The notes: generated by a model from the sequence alone, not told the origin. DNA of 64,000 bases from Aminobacter carboxidus (GCF_014863355.1 NZ_JACZEP010000015.1:1-64000); one strand, 5' to 3'. Counted from the first letter of the stretch, positions 1 through 8,932 are shown. A program made the numbers and translations.

Positions 1-160
1 TGCGCACGCTCAGCTGGTCGCCTGGTTCGATGTCGATCAACACCGCACCCAAGCCCGGCACGTGGTAGCGCTCCATGCCGGGCAGCAAAAGCCCAGGCTG
101 AAGGATCAGGCTCGGACGCGGAGGGCCCGACACCACCTCAGGATAAACCGTCGCAACCAT
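1..160 (-). CDS. DUF1989-type protein, N-terminus only; candidate TMAO demethylase (partial)
   Basis: Only the first 53 codons lie in the window; the gene runs off the left edge. ATG at 160 is preferred over ATG at 163 because AGGAGG lies about 5 bases before it. The visible peptide contains LQPGLLLPGMERYHVPG and then DIEPGDQLSV, which resembles the beginning of DUF1989 domains, often fused to a GcvT-like folate-binding domain. TMAO demethylase (Tdm) is known to have that DUF1989 plus folate-domain architecture. The adjacent TorT/TorS/TorR genes and the nearby TmoX-like importer make Tdm the favoured identity, but this is inference from context. Alternatives are other DUF1989 aminomethyltransferase-like proteins. 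A 107-base gap with its own conserved motif separates it from torT, so it probably has its own promoter. Confidence 0.5.
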   Translation of the reverse strand, partial: MVATVYPEVVSGPPRPSLILQPGLLLPGMERYHVPGLGAVLIDIEPGDQLSVR

Positions 161-205
161 CATCGCCTCCTCGCAGCACAGCCATCGCTCAGCTTAACAG
201 CCGGC

Positions 206-264
206 TGTGAACCAGTCCGCCAAGCCAGGTGAAAATCCCCGCGCAGGATGTGAAAAATTGTAAC
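206..264 (+). promoter_or_regulatory. Putative response-regulator sites upstream of the demethylase-like gene
   Basis: TGTGAA at 206-211, GGTGAA at 228-233 and TGTGAA at 249-254 recur at 22- and 21-base intervals. The last copy is followed four bases later by TGTAAC (259-264), giving TGTGAA-N4-TGTAAC. The same arrangement occurs upstream of torR and of the tmoX-like gene. The block lies between the torT stop and the start of the demethylase-like gene, where its promoter should be. TorR binding is inferred. Confidence 0.45.
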
Positions 265-267
265 TGG

Positions 268-1347
268 CTACTGCACCTCGAAGGTCGGCTTGAACCACGC
301 CGGGGCGAGCGAGCGCTCGAGGTCGAGCGACTGGACATTGTTCCTGTCGATCACCTCGACCGGCGGCCCGACATGGCGGTAGCGCAGCGTACCTTCGATC
401 GCCCGGATGGCCTGGTCGATGGCGATACGCCCCTGCAGCGGCGGCGAGTCGGTCGGCGCCGCCACCACCTTGCCGCGGTTGATCTCGCGGAACGTGCCGT
501 GGGTGAAATAGTCGGCCAGCACCTGGACGTGGTTGGCGCGGCCCTGGGCCCTGAGGATGCTGACCGCGGCATCGGCCGTCGGCGCGCTGCCGACGATGTA
601 GTCGATGTCGGGCTGGGCCTCGAGCATCTCCTCGATCAAGAGCAACTGGATCTCGACGCCGGTGTCGCCCCATTTGACCGCCGCGATCTCGGCCGAGCTC
701 TGCTTCAGCGCGCGCTGGAAACCGGCCTCGACGAACTTCACCCAGCCGGCACCCTTCGGCCCGGGAAACCAGGCGACGCTGACCGGCATGGTGCCGGCCG
801 GATGCAGCCGCGCCAGATAGGCGCCGATGGAGTGGCCCATCTCTTCCCACGAGACGCCCGATTTCGCCGCAATGCCGGCGTCGTCGATGTCGTTGACCGC
901 GGCGATGACAGGGATGCGCCTGGCGATTTCCCTGATCGTCGGCGTCAGGCCCTCATAGGACACGGTGCCGACGATGAGCGCGTCGGCAGTGGCGCTGCAG
1001 GTACGGATCTGCTCGATCTGGCGGTCGAGATTGGGATAGCCGCCGGCCTCGACCACGGTCAGCTTGACGCCGGCCGTGCGCGCCTGCTCGACCATGCCGT
1101 AATTGACGCTGACCCAGTAGGAATCCTTGAGATGCGGATAAGATGCGCATATCCGCCACGGCTTGGCCGCCCTGGCGACCGGCTGGTAGTCGATCGTGAC
1201 AGGCTTTCGCGAATAGTCGAATGGCGGCTCCCAGGCGTTGAGCTTCCATGTCGTTTCCGCAGCAACGGCGGAATGGGCCAGGACGCACGCCACAAAGGTC
1301 GTGGCAACCAGGTTCAGGCTTCGGCTTGGGGCGGGGGCACGCATCAT
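268..1347 (-). CDS. torT: TorT-like periplasmic TMAO-sensing protein
   Basis: Periplasmic binding-protein-like sensor of 359 residues in the family of TorT, which in TorTSR systems binds TMAO in the periplasm and passes the signal to the sensor kinase TorS. The N-terminus is a signal peptide ending near the AVAAE site (about residue 29). The body shows the type I periplasmic-binding fold pattern, with SYWVSVNYGM, EAGGYPNLDRQ and DALIVGTVSYEGL, as in TorT proteins. The gene is divergent from torS at 1501. ATG-ATG at 1347/1344 are both possible starts; neither has a good Shine-Dalgarno sequence. Ligand specificity cannot be read from the sequence, but gene order torT-torS-torR supports the assignment. 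Confidence 0.8.
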   Translation of the reverse strand: MMRAPAPSRSLNLVATTFVACVLAHSAVAAETTWKLNAWEPPFDYSRKPVTIDYQPVARAAKPWRICASYPHLKDSYWVSVNYGMVEQARTAGVKLTVVEAGGYPNLDRQIEQIRTCSATADALIVGTVSYEGLTPTIREIARRIPVIAAVNDIDDAGIAAKSGVSWEEMGHSIGAYLARLHPAGTMPVSVAWFPGPKGAGWVKFVEAGFQRALKQSSAEIAAVKWGDTGVEIQLLLIEEMLEAQPDIDYIVGSAPTADAAVSILRAQGRANHVQVLADYFTHGTFREINRGKVVAAPTDSPPLQGRIAIDQAIRAIEGTLRYRHVGPPVEVIDRNNVQSLDLERSLAPAWFKPTFEVQ

Positions 1348-1360
1348 GTTACGCTAATGC

Positions 1361-1400
1361 ATGACCCCGAAAATCAAAATCGATTTTCGGGCAGGATCAT
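1361..1400. repeat. Rhizobial-type palindromic element
   Basis: Inverted repeat CCCGAAAATC (1366-1375) and GATTTTCGGG (1382-1391) with a 6-base loop, flanked by ATGA and TCAT. It resembles the short palindromic intergenic elements common in Rhizobiales genomes. It lies in the torT/torS divergent region. Confidence 0.6.
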
Positions 1401-1500
1401 GCCCCATGCAAAGTTCGACAGCGTCGCATTGCGCGTCCAATCGGACACGCAGCACTGGAGACAGCTTCCGCTTGCCGCGCAAACCATGGTTATATGAGCC

Positions 1501-4443
1501 ATGCTTCATAGGTTCGGCATCGGCGGGAGGCTGTTCCTCGCCTTCTTGTGCATCACCGCACTGTCCCTGACATCCGGCATCGTCAGCTGGCTGATCCTGC
1601 GCAACATTGCCGATGCGCAGGCGGTGGTGAACGCCCAGGCCCTGCCGGCGGTGGCAGCGACCCAGCGCACCGCCGAGCTCAGCGCCAAGCTGATCGCCAC
1701 CGCCCCGGCCCTTGCCGCCGTCACCTCGCGCGACGGTCTGCTTGCCGAACAGGCCAAGCTCGCCACGCTGTCGCAGGAGATCGTCAAGTCGCTCACCGAA
1801 GTCCGGCGCCTGTCGATCGACCCCGAACTGGTCGAGGCCTTCGCCGGCTCGGTCGAAAAGATGCTGGCCAATCTCAAGCTAAACAACGAGCTGGTGCGCC
1901 AGCGCCTCGATGAGGACAAGGCCTATCGCGACGGCGCCGAGGCGGCGACCTCGGCGGCGCAGTCGGTGCTGCTTTTGTCGGAAACGCTGATCTCCAACGC
2001 CTCGGCCGGCGCTTCGGCTGTGACGGCGAGCCTCTACGGCCTGATCGGCGAAGCGGGGCGCCGCGAGGACGCCTATATCGCCCTCGACCGGCTGATCGAG
2101 CACGACATCTACCTGATGGAGCGCATGTATGAACTGCGCCACCGCAGCGCCCAGATCAGCCTGCTGATCAACCGGCTCGGCCGCGCCGAAACCCGGGCCG
2201 AGATCAACGAGATCAGCGGCATCTTCCAGGACCACGTCAAGGTCATCCGGCGGCGCATCCTCAGCATCGACGACCCCGTCCGGCGCAAGCAGGGCATGGA
2301 GTTCTTCGGCGCCATCGAGGCGGCGGCCGGCGACGCGCCGGTGTCAGGCTCGATCTTCGGCCGCCGCCAGCGCGTCATCGACCTCGCCGGCAGCCTGGAC
2401 GCGATGGCCGAAGCCAACCGCGATCTCGCCGTGACGCAGAACCAGATCGCCCGCAACATTCTCGACCGCTCCGACGAGTTCGCCCGCACCACGGCCGAAC
2501 GTGCCGACAATGCGGTGCGCATCGGCGTCATCGTGCTTGTCGTCACGCTGCTTGGCGCCATCCTCGCTTCGGGCGCCATCGTCTGGTTCTATGTCGAGCG
2601 CAATCTCGTGCGCCGTCTCAGCGGCCTGTCGCGCGCCATGCAGCGCCTGACGGCGGGCGATCTCGACGTCACCGTCACCGACAGCGGCGACGACGAGCTG
2701 CGCACCATGGCGGTCGCCGTCAACCAGTTCCGCGACGAGTCGCGCCGCCGCCTCGAGCTGGAGCAGGAGCGCGCCCGCATCACCGACGAGCTCCGGCGCC
2801 ACCGCGAGGAGCTGCAGCAGCTCGTCGAGGAACAGACCGAGCAGATCAGGCTGGTCAACACCCGCCTGCGCCAGGAGGCGATCGACCATGACGAGGCGCG
2901 CGCCCGCGCCGAACAGGCAAGCAGCGCCAAGTCGGCCTTCCTGGCAACGATGAGCCACGAGATCCGCACGCCAATGACCGGCATGCTCGGCATGATGCGC
3001 CTGCTTGCCGACAGCAGGCTGGGGCCGAAGCAGCGCGAGCACCTGTCGGTCGCCGCCAGTTCGGGCGAAGCACTGCTCGGCATCCTCAACGCCATCCTCG
3101 ACTACTCCAAGGTCGAGTCGGGCAATGTCGGCGTCGACAAGATCGATTTCGACCTCGGCAAGCTGGTCGGCGGCGTTGTCGCCTTCATGCGCCCTATGGC
3201 CGCCGAAAAGGGCCTCGACCTCGGGCTGGTCCTCGACCGCAAGCTGGCGCAAGCCTTCACAGGCGATGCCGGCAAAATCCGCCAGATCCTGTTCAACCTC
3301 GTCAGCAATGCCATCAAGTTCACCGAGCACGGCCAGGTCCGTGTCGACGTCACGGTGGTCGCCAACCGCAAGGACATGCAGACCTTGCGCCTCGCCGTCA
3401 CCGACACCGGCATCGGCATCGCGCCGGAGCGCCAGCAGGACGTCTTCCAGCCCTTCACCCAGATGGATGCCTCGATCACCCGCCGCTTCGGCGGCACCGG
3501 GCTTGGCCTTGCCATCAGCCGCGAATTCGCCAGCCTGATCGGCGCCGAGCTGCAGGTCGCCTCCGAGCCCGGTGCGGGCAGCACCTTCTCGCTCGACATG
3601 TCGCTGCGCAAGGCCAAGGCCGCCGAGCTTTCGACTGAAAAGCAGCGCCGCTCGCGCAAGGCCAAGCCGCCATCCTGCAACATCCTGGTGGTCGAGGACG
3701 ACGACGCCACGCGGCTGGTCTCAACGACCGTGCTGGCCAATGCCGGCCACCGGGTCAAGGCGGTCAGCACAGGCTATCTCGCGCTCGAGGCGATCGCCGA
3801 CTTCCGGCCCGATCTCGTCGTCATGGACGTCAGCCTGCCCGGCATCGACGGCATCGAGACGATGAAGCGCATCAGGCAGGCGCTTGCGGCCCCCGACCTG
3901 CCTGTTGTGGCGATGTCGGCGCATGTTTTCAAGACCGACATCGCCCGTTATCTCGATGCCGGCGTCGACGCCTTCGTTGCCAAGCCGATCGTCCACGAGC
4001 AATTGCTCGACGCTGTCGCTTCGCTCGGTGGCCCCACCCTGCCGCCACAGCAGGCCCATGACGCAGCGGCGCTCGACGTCGCCGCCTTCAAGGCCGATAT
4101 CGATGCCCTGGGCTCCGAGACGGTGCGGCGGCTGCATCGCATCGCCCATGACAGCCTGCCCAGGCGCTTCCAGGCGATGCGCGACGCCGTCAAGGCGGAT
4201 GATCGCGAAGCCTTGCGCGACCTCGCCCATGCCACCCGCAGCACCGCCGGATCGCTCGGCTTCCCGCGCCTGCTGCAGGCAGCCGAGACGCTCGAAACAG
4301 CGGCGGCACAAAGGCCGGCAAGCGAGCTCAGGCAGATCGTCAGCGCCTGCGAAACGGCCTTTGGGGAAGGCTCGCGGCAATGGGAAGAAATGTTCGGGGA
4401 AAAGACGCTCGAAGGCAGTGCCGCCCCCGTCCACCCGGCTTAG
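1501..4443 (+). CDS. torS: TorS-like hybrid sensor histidine kinase
   Basis: Inner-membrane hybrid kinase of 980 residues, the normal length and layout for TorS. A transmembrane helix (about 11-33) is followed by a long helical periplasmic sensor region, a second helix (about 338-362), HAMP, a coiled coil, the HisKA box SHEIRTP with His486, the HATPase domain with N and G boxes (FNLVSNAIKFT, DTGIGI, GGTGLGLAI), a receiver with phospho-acceptor Asp776 in VVMDVSLPG, and a C-terminal HPt domain with His910 in DLAHATRSTAGS. This gives a four-step His-Asp-His-Asp relay ending on TorR. It is divergent from torT and convergent with torR, the two stops being 6 bases apart. Confidence 0.88.
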   Translation: MLHRFGIGGRLFLAFLCITALSLTSGIVSWLILRNIADAQAVVNAQALPAVAATQRTAELSAKLIATAPALAAVTSRDGLLAEQAKLATLSQEIVKSLTEVRRLSIDPELVEAFAGSVEKMLANLKLNNELVRQRLDEDKAYRDGAEAATSAAQSVLLLSETLISNASAGASAVTASLYGLIGEAGRREDAYIALDRLIEHDIYLMERMYELRHRSAQISLLINRLGRAETRAEINEISGIFQDHVKVIRRRILSIDDPVRRKQGMEFFGAIEAAAGDAPVSGSIFGRRQRVIDLAGSLDAMAEANRDLAVTQNQIARNILDRSDEFARTTAERADNAVRIGVIVLVVTLLGAILASGAIVWFYVERNLVRRLSGLSRAMQRLTAGDLDVTVTDSGDDELRTMAVAVNQFRDESRRRLELEQERARITDELRRHREELQQLVEEQTEQIRLVNTRLRQEAIDHDEARARAEQASSAKSAFLATMSHEIRTPMTGMLGMMRLLADSRLGPKQREHLSVAASSGEALLGILNAILDYSKVESGNVGVDKIDFDLGKLVGGVVAFMRPMAAEKGLDLGLVLDRKLAQAFTGDAGKIRQILFNLVSNAIKFTEHGQVRVDVTVVANRKDMQTLRLAVTDTGIGIAPERQQDVFQPFTQMDASITRRFGGTGLGLAISREFASLIGAELQVASEPGAGSTFSLDMSLRKAKAAELSTEKQRRSRKAKPPSCNILVVEDDDATRLVSTTVLANAGHRVKAVSTGYLALEAIADFRPDLVVMDVSLPGIDGIETMKRIRQALAAPDLPVVAMSAHVFKTDIARYLDAGVDAFVAKPIVHEQLLDAVASLGGPTLPPQQAHDAAALDVAAFKADIDALGSETVRRLHRIAHDSLPRRFQAMRDAVKADDREALRDLAHATRSTAGSLGFPRLLQAAETLETAAAQRPASELRQIVSACETAFGEGSRQWEEMFGEKTLEGSAAPVHPA

Positions 4444-4448
4444 GAGTC

Positions 4449-5183
4449 CTACGGGAGAGCCGTGGCGCGCCCGTGCGGAGCAGCGTCTGGTGCAAAGAAG
4501 TAACCCTCGCCATGGGCGGTGACGATGATGCGCGGGGTGCGCGGGTTGTCGCTCAGCTTCTGCCTGAGGCGCCTGACCAGCACGTCGACGGTGCGGTCGC
4601 TGGCATCCCATTCGCGCCTGGAAATCTCGTGCAGCAGCCGCTCCCGCGACAGCACCTGGCCGGGATTGGCCGTCAGCACCGACAAAAGCTTGAACTCGGC
4701 CCCGGTCAGCTCGACGAAGGTGCCGTCGGCGGCCTGCAGCGTGCGCCGCGCCACCTCCAGCGTCCAGCCATGGAACTGGCGCGAGCCTGAGGCGACAGGC
4801 GGCTGCCGGCCCTTGCCGACGCGGCGCAGCAGCCCCTTGACCCGGGCGAGCAGCTCGCGGTGCTCGACCGGCTTGGTGACATAGTCGTCCGCCCCGATCT
4901 CAAGCCCGACGATGCGATCGACGGTATCGGTGCGTCCGGTGACCAGGATGATGCCGACGTCGGATCGTTCGCGCTGCTCGCGCGTCAGCCTGAGGCCGTC
5001 CTCCCCCGGCAGGTTGATGTCGATCATCAGCAGATCGGCCGGATGCCTCGACATGATGGCACGCATCTGCTCGCCGTCGCCGGCCTCGCTGACCTTGTAG
5101 CCTTCGGCCAGGAAATAGCCGGCAAGCTTGGCCCGCGTGACCGGATCGTCCTCGACGATCACGATGTGATGTTGAACCCGCAT
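4449..5183 (-). CDS. torR: TorR-like OmpR-family response regulator
   Basis: A 244-residue response regulator. The receiver has the acidic pair EDD at 11-13 and phospho-acceptor Asp55 (LLMIDINLPG). The C-terminal winged helix has RRLRQKLSDNP and IITAHGEGYFF, typical of OmpR/TorR. The start at 5183 follows GGGAGG by about 10 bases; an upstream in-frame extension has no supporting site. It should be the final acceptor in the TorT/TorS relay and a DNA-binding regulator of the TMAO genes. Its own promoter carries the TGTGAA-N4-TGTCAA motif 24 bases before the start codon, which suggests autoregulation. Confidence 0.85.
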   Translation of the reverse strand: MRVQHHIVIVEDDPVTRAKLAGYFLAEGYKVSEAGDGEQMRAIMSRHPADLLMIDINLPGEDGLRLTREQRERSDVGIILVTGRTDTVDRIVGLEIGADDYVTKPVEHRELLARVKGLLRRVGKGRQPPVASGSRQFHGWTLEVARRTLQAADGTFVELTGAEFKLLSVLTANPGQVLSRERLLHEISRREWDASDRTVDVLVRRLRQKLSDNPRTPRIIVTAHGEGYFFAPDAAPHGRATALP

Positions 5184-5206
5184 GCCATCTTGTCCTCCCG
5201 ACTTTG

Positions 5207-5222
5207 TTGACATCATTTCACA
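5207..5222 (-). promoter_or_regulatory. TGTGAA-N4-TGTCAA motif upstream of torR
   Basis: Read on the minus strand this is TGTGAAATGATGTCAA: two TGTnAA half-sites 10 bases apart, as expected for tandem binding of OmpR-family regulators. A 22-base block covering most of it (5210-5231) is identical to 9046-9067 upstream of the tmoX-like gene. The function is inferred. Confidence 0.5.
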
Positions 5223-5377
5223 AGTCGGCCCGCACCGGCAACGAGCTTGCAGCGCTCGCATGTCCGAGGCAAAGCGGCAACGTCGCGAATGCTGCACTGC
5301 CTGAGGGATGAAACGAGCCGGCGGCGCAACTGTAATGCGACGCCGGCCTTCGCCATCACGGCCTGGATTCTGCCACG

Positions 5378-6445
5378 TCAGCCTTTCCTCGCCGAGAAGC
5401 AAGGCAGGACGTCTTCTGCGAAATATGGCTCCTGATTGACCCAGAACATGTAGCTGACCTTGAGGAAATCCTGGGCAAAGGCATGGAGGACCGGCACCCG
5501 GTTGGTGCGCTTGGCCACCACATTCGTCGAGCCCGTCTCGCCGACATAGTTGCCGTCCTGCACCGCAATGCCAAGCGGCACGGTGAACTTGCCTTCATGC
5601 ATCATTGCCAGGGCATGGTTGAGCTGACCCTTTTTCATATACATGAGATCGGGAGCCCCCATGCCGAGGCCGATCTTGTCGCCAAACTCATAGATTCCGC
5701 GGAGATATCCCTTGTCCTCCCAAGGCAGCCATTCGCCCGGCATGAAGTTGGCGTAGAGCATGGTGGTCGAGGTCGGGAACGCCGTTTTCATGGCACGCAT
5801 GTTGGATTTGAGCGCCGCAACATATTTGTCCGGGGTAAAGGACCTATCCGTCTCAGGCGAAACCCCGATTGCCGTTTCCTGCAGGTTGATGCCTTCGATC
5901 ACGCCGTCGAACTGCTTGCCAAGTGCGGAAAGAAGTGCCGCAAAACGCAGCTGGACCTTGGCGTTCCATCGCTTGGCGACCCAGCCTTCGACAGCCCCCC
6001 CGTCGGTGTATTGCGCGGTGACGCCGCCATCATAGTCGCCCGTCAACAGATAGTCGGGCACCGGCTTGTACTCGGGCGAGAAGGACGCTTCCTGCAACTG
6101 GATGAACAGCCGCTTGCCATGCCTGGCGAGATAGTCGACGTCGGACTGGATCAACGAGAAATCATACTGTCCTTCAGTCGGTTCGAGCTGGCGCCACGCA
6201 TACATGATCTGCGCGCCGACAAAGCGATCGCTGGTCAAGAAGGCATGGTCGCGGATCGCCTCGCGATCCCGGCTGAAATAGACGAAATGTTCGATCTTGT
6301 CCGCCGCCAGCGGGCATGCCGCGCCCGTATACTGCTTGTAGGCATTGGCATATCGATTGGCGGGATTATCCCCTGCCATGGCGGAGCTGGCGGCAATCGC
6401 GGCGCCAAGCGCCAAGACAAGACCGAGAGAACGTTTCAATTTCAT
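5378..6445 (-). CDS. Secreted TIM-barrel-like protein, possible glycoside hydrolase fold
   Basis: A 355-residue protein with a clear signal peptide (KRSLGLVLALGAAIAASS, cleavage near AMAGD). The mature part begins with CPLAADKIEHFVYFSRDRE and contains AQIMYAWRQLEPTEGQYDF, the pattern seen at the start of beta-galactosidase/cellulase-type TIM barrels, and later EGINLQETAIG and LYANFMPGEW. I do not recognise a specific family, substrate or catalytic pair with certainty. It is probably periplasmic or secreted. It lies between torR and a second two-component system on the same strand; neither relationship is proven. ATG at 6445 is preceded by a GGGGTAG site. Confidence 0.6.
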   Translation of the reverse strand: MKLKRSLGLVLALGAAIAASSAMAGDNPANRYANAYKQYTGAACPLAADKIEHFVYFSRDREAIRDHAFLTSDRFVGAQIMYAWRQLEPTEGQYDFSLIQSDVDYLARHGKRLFIQLQEASFSPEYKPVPDYLLTGDYDGGVTAQYTDGGAVEGWVAKRWNAKVQLRFAALLSALGKQFDGVIEGINLQETAIGVSPETDRSFTPDKYVAALKSNMRAMKTAFPTSTTMLYANFMPGEWLPWEDKGYLRGIYEFGDKIGLGMGAPDLMYMKKGQLNHALAMMHEGKFTVPLGIAVQDGNYVGETGSTNVVAKRTNRVPVLHAFAQDFLKVSYMFWVNQEPYFAEDVLPCFSARKG

Positions 6446-6569
6446 AGGTCTACCCCTAGTGGATCGAGGCCTGCAGGCCCGTTGCCCTCCATTGTCTAGT
6501 TTTCGGGCGAGCTGGTTTCGACCTCGAAGTGGTGCAACCCGCGTGCAGATTCTGTGCAGGCGACAGGAA

Positions 6570-8105
6570 CTAGTCGAACGCGATCTCGAAAACGGCGCCG
6601 CCGATATTCGCGACTGGCGTCAGGCGCGCTCCATAAAGGTCGAGGATGGCAACCACGATGGCCAGGCCGAGGCCGGTTCCACCCTCTTCCCGGCGCGTGG
6701 TGAAGAACGGCTCGGCCAGGCGGCCAAGGTCGATGTCGGCAAACCCCGTACCATTGTCTGAAAGCCTGAGGATCCGTCCAGCCCAGACCAGCTCGAGCCT
6801 GGTCGCCCCATGGTGGCGCGCATTCTGTGCCATATGCGAAAGCACCGTTTGTCCATGTGCAACCGACAGCGGCAGGACGGCATCCAGCGGAGCCAGGCTG
6901 ATATCGAGCTCGGCAATCTCGGGCAGCATCTCCCTGATCCGACCGGGCTTGCCGCGCAAGCTCTCGCGCGACCTCGTCATGTCGCGGAGCTGGTGCAGCA
7001 GCAAGTCCATCCGCTGCCCCTGGGCCTTGATGGTGCCGATCAGGCTGTGCTGCGCTTCATTGGACAGGTGGCCATCCTCGAGAAGCTCGGCAGCACCCAT
7101 GATCGAGGTAACCGGCGATTTGAGCTCATGGGTCACGTGGTTGGTGTAGATGCCGATTTCCTTGCTGCGCCGCGACAGCGTGCCCGCCATGGTGATGACG
7201 GCCTCGCCGAGTTCGGCAATCTCCCGCATGCCGTAATGGCCGAGCGGAGCAAGTTCAAAATGGCCGCCACCGGCGACAGCTCTCGACTGGTGGCGCAGGG
7301 CGCGGATCGGCCGGAGCATCGTCCGCACCAGCAAGGTTCCAACGACAGCGGCGCTCAGCAACGTCACCGCGACCAGGACGCTGAAGGCGATGCGCTCGCC
7401 GGCGAAATACTCCGTCAGCCCTGGCGCGGTCCTGGACAAGTAGACCGCGCCGATAACCCGATTCTGGCTGATGACAGGATAGGCAATCAGCACCCGGAAA
7501 CCTGTGCCTCCGCCAAGCGCTGCCAGGCGAAACCGCGTGCCCGCGTCACTGCGCCAGCGCAGTGCCGCCCCGACATCGCCTTGCAGCGCCTGCCGAACCT
7601 CCGGCACCGCGGCAAAACTCGCCGGCTCGCGGGCGAGCAAGTCGATCCCTTGATGGTCGAGGAAAACGACAGTCGAAAGCGTCGTACGGCTGGCATTGTC
7701 GGCCAGGGCACTCAGCCCCGGCGCAATCCTAAGATATCGCGGATCGAGCCGCTCCGTGGTGGGCACGGGATCGGGGCGGACAGGCTCGACCACATCCTGA
7801 CGCAGGTTCAGCAGCGGTCGAAAGGTTCGTGACGCCGCACTCCAGAATATGCGCTTGGACGGTGGCAGATAGTATCCAGGCAGGGACCCTTCTGCTTCGG
7901 GCGACCCGGCCTCGATAGCCACAACATAGGCCCCGGCATAGATCGCCGCCTGCTTGATCAGCGAAGCCTCCGTCTCGTTGACGAGCCGGTTCGTTCCGAT
8001 CTGCAACGCCAGCGTCGCCACGATCGGCACCGCAAGCAGGCTTGCGCAGACAAGCGCCACCACCAGCGACATTGACGGCCGCCATTTCCGGGCTATCTGG
8101 GTCAC
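6570..8105 (-). CDS. CreC-like sensor histidine kinase
   Basis: Membrane histidine kinase of about 511 residues. A transmembrane helix near the N-terminus (LVVALVCASLLAVPIVATLAL) is followed by a periplasmic sensor region, a second helix (VLVAVTLLSAAVVGTLLV), HAMP, the H box THELKSPVTSIMG (His about residue 326) and an HATPase domain with SHMAQNARHHG, LSDNGTGF and GGTGLGLAIV. The HELKSP box is like that of CreC. GTG at 8105 overlaps the TGA of the upstream regulator gene; TTG at 8129 or ATG at 8072 are alternatives. It is translationally coupled to its partner regulator. The signal it senses is unknown. Confidence 0.8.
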   Translation of the reverse strand: MTQIARKWRPSMSLVVALVCASLLAVPIVATLALQIGTNRLVNETEASLIKQAAIYAGAYVVAIEAGSPEAEGSLPGYYLPPSKRIFWSAASRTFRPLLNLRQDVVEPVRPDPVPTTERLDPRYLRIAPGLSALADNASRTTLSTVVFLDHQGIDLLAREPASFAAVPEVRQALQGDVGAALRWRSDAGTRFRLAALGGGTGFRVLIAYPVISQNRVIGAVYLSRTAPGLTEYFAGERIAFSVLVAVTLLSAAVVGTLLVRTMLRPIRALRHQSRAVAGGGHFELAPLGHYGMREIAELGEAVITMAGTLSRRSKEIGIYTNHVTHELKSPVTSIMGAAELLEDGHLSNEAQHSLIGTIKAQGQRMDLLLHQLRDMTRSRESLRGKPGRIREMLPEIAELDISLAPLDAVLPLSVAHGQTVLSHMAQNARHHGATRLELVWAGRILRLSDNGTGFADIDLGRLAEPFFTTRREEGGTGLGLAIVVAILDLYGARLTPVANIGGAVFEIAFD

Positions 8106-8794
8106 GCGGTACAAGGTCCAGCGATGCAATTGCCAAGCCGCAGCCCCACCCCTCTCACCGTTTCGATCACGTCGGCGTAACCAAGGGCCGCGGCCTTGGC
8201 GCGGATGTTGCGCACGTGACTGTCCACTGTACGCCCCGACAAGGTGTTGTTGCCGCCATAGGCCTTGTCGATCATCGCCCCACGGCCAACGACGATGCCG
8301 GGTCGGGCCGACAGGATTTCCAGCACCGAAAATTCCGTTGCCGTCAAAGCCAGATCCTTTCCGGCAAGGGCGCAGATGTGGCGTTCGCTATCGAGCGTGA
8401 GGTCGCCGTGCCTGGTGATGCCAACTGCCTGCTTGCCTCGTGCCAGTATGGCCTTGATCCGCAGCAGCAGTTCGCGCGGCGAGAACGGCTTGCTGACATA
8501 ATCGTCCGCCCCAAGCTCGAAGCCTACGATCCGGTCGACTTCGTCGTCATGCGCGGTCAGGAAGACGATCGGAACATGTGAGCTGGCGCGGATGGCCTTG
8601 CAGCATTCGACCCCGTCCATGACAGGCATTCCAATGTCCAGCACCACCAGGTCGGCTTGGTGTCGCCGCAACTGCTCCAGAGCCAGGCGCCCGTTGGCCG
8701 CCTGATGGACATGCATGCCCGCCCGTTCCAGCGCAATGCCGATCACGTTGCGGATATCCGGGTCGTCATCGACAACAAGAATGCTGGGGTTCAT
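8102..8794 (-). CDS. OmpR-family response regulator
   Basis: A 230-residue regulator starting MNPSILVVDDDPD. The receiver phospho-acceptor is Asp53 (LVVLDIGMPVMDG), with conserved Thr and Lys in FLTAHDD and VSKPFSP. The winged-helix DNA-binding domain has LTATEFSVLEIL, SGRTVDSHVRNIR and ETVRGVGLRL. ATG at 8794 fits the family start; an in-frame extension to 8911 would run into an 18-base tandem repeat and is less likely. It forms an operon with the kinase that follows. Its upstream region is shared with the divergent tmoX-like gene, so it may act on that gene or on the secreted protein at 5378-6445. Confidence 0.82.
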   Translation of the reverse strand: MNPSILVVDDDPDIRNVIGIALERAGMHVHQAANGRLALEQLRRHQADLVVLDIGMPVMDGVECCKAIRASSHVPIVFLTAHDDEVDRIVGFELGADDYVSKPFSPRELLLRIKAILARGKQAVGITRHGDLTLDSERHICALAGKDLALTATEFSVLEILSARPGIVVGRGAMIDKAYGGNNTLSGRTVDSHVRNIRAKAAALGYADVIETVRGVGLRLGNCIAGPCTA

Positions 8795-8860
8795 AGCGCG
8801 ATCACCACGGAGACATGCCACAAGATGGCCGAACCAGCTCCTTTTATCGGAGCGGGCGTC

Positions 8861-8932
8861 TGCAAGCCAAGACCTGGTTGCAGGCCAAGACATTGTTTCA
8901 GGCCAAGACATTGTTGCAGGTCAAGACCGGGG
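8861..8932. repeat. Four tandem copies of an 18-bp unit
   Basis: Units at 8861-8878, 8879-8896, 8897-8914 and 8915-8932, with consensus TGCAGGCCAAGACATTGT; the middle two differ by one base. They lie 67 bases upstream of the response-regulator start, in the 414-base divergent region before the tmoX-like gene. The period is not that of a protein-coding repeat in a convincing frame, so a regulatory array or a slippage product are both possible. Confidence 0.85.

Noticed and set aside
229-1497. Long open frame on the plus strand opposite torT
   Set aside because: It is the antisense shadow of torT and crosses the torT/torS promoter; no signature or ribosome site.
8795-8911. N-terminal extension of the response regulator to 8911
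   Set aside because: It would translate the 18-bp tandem repeat; the receiver domain begins normally at MNPS, encoded from 8794.
8861-8932. CRISPR array
   Set aside because: Units are 18 bp in direct tandem with no spacers.
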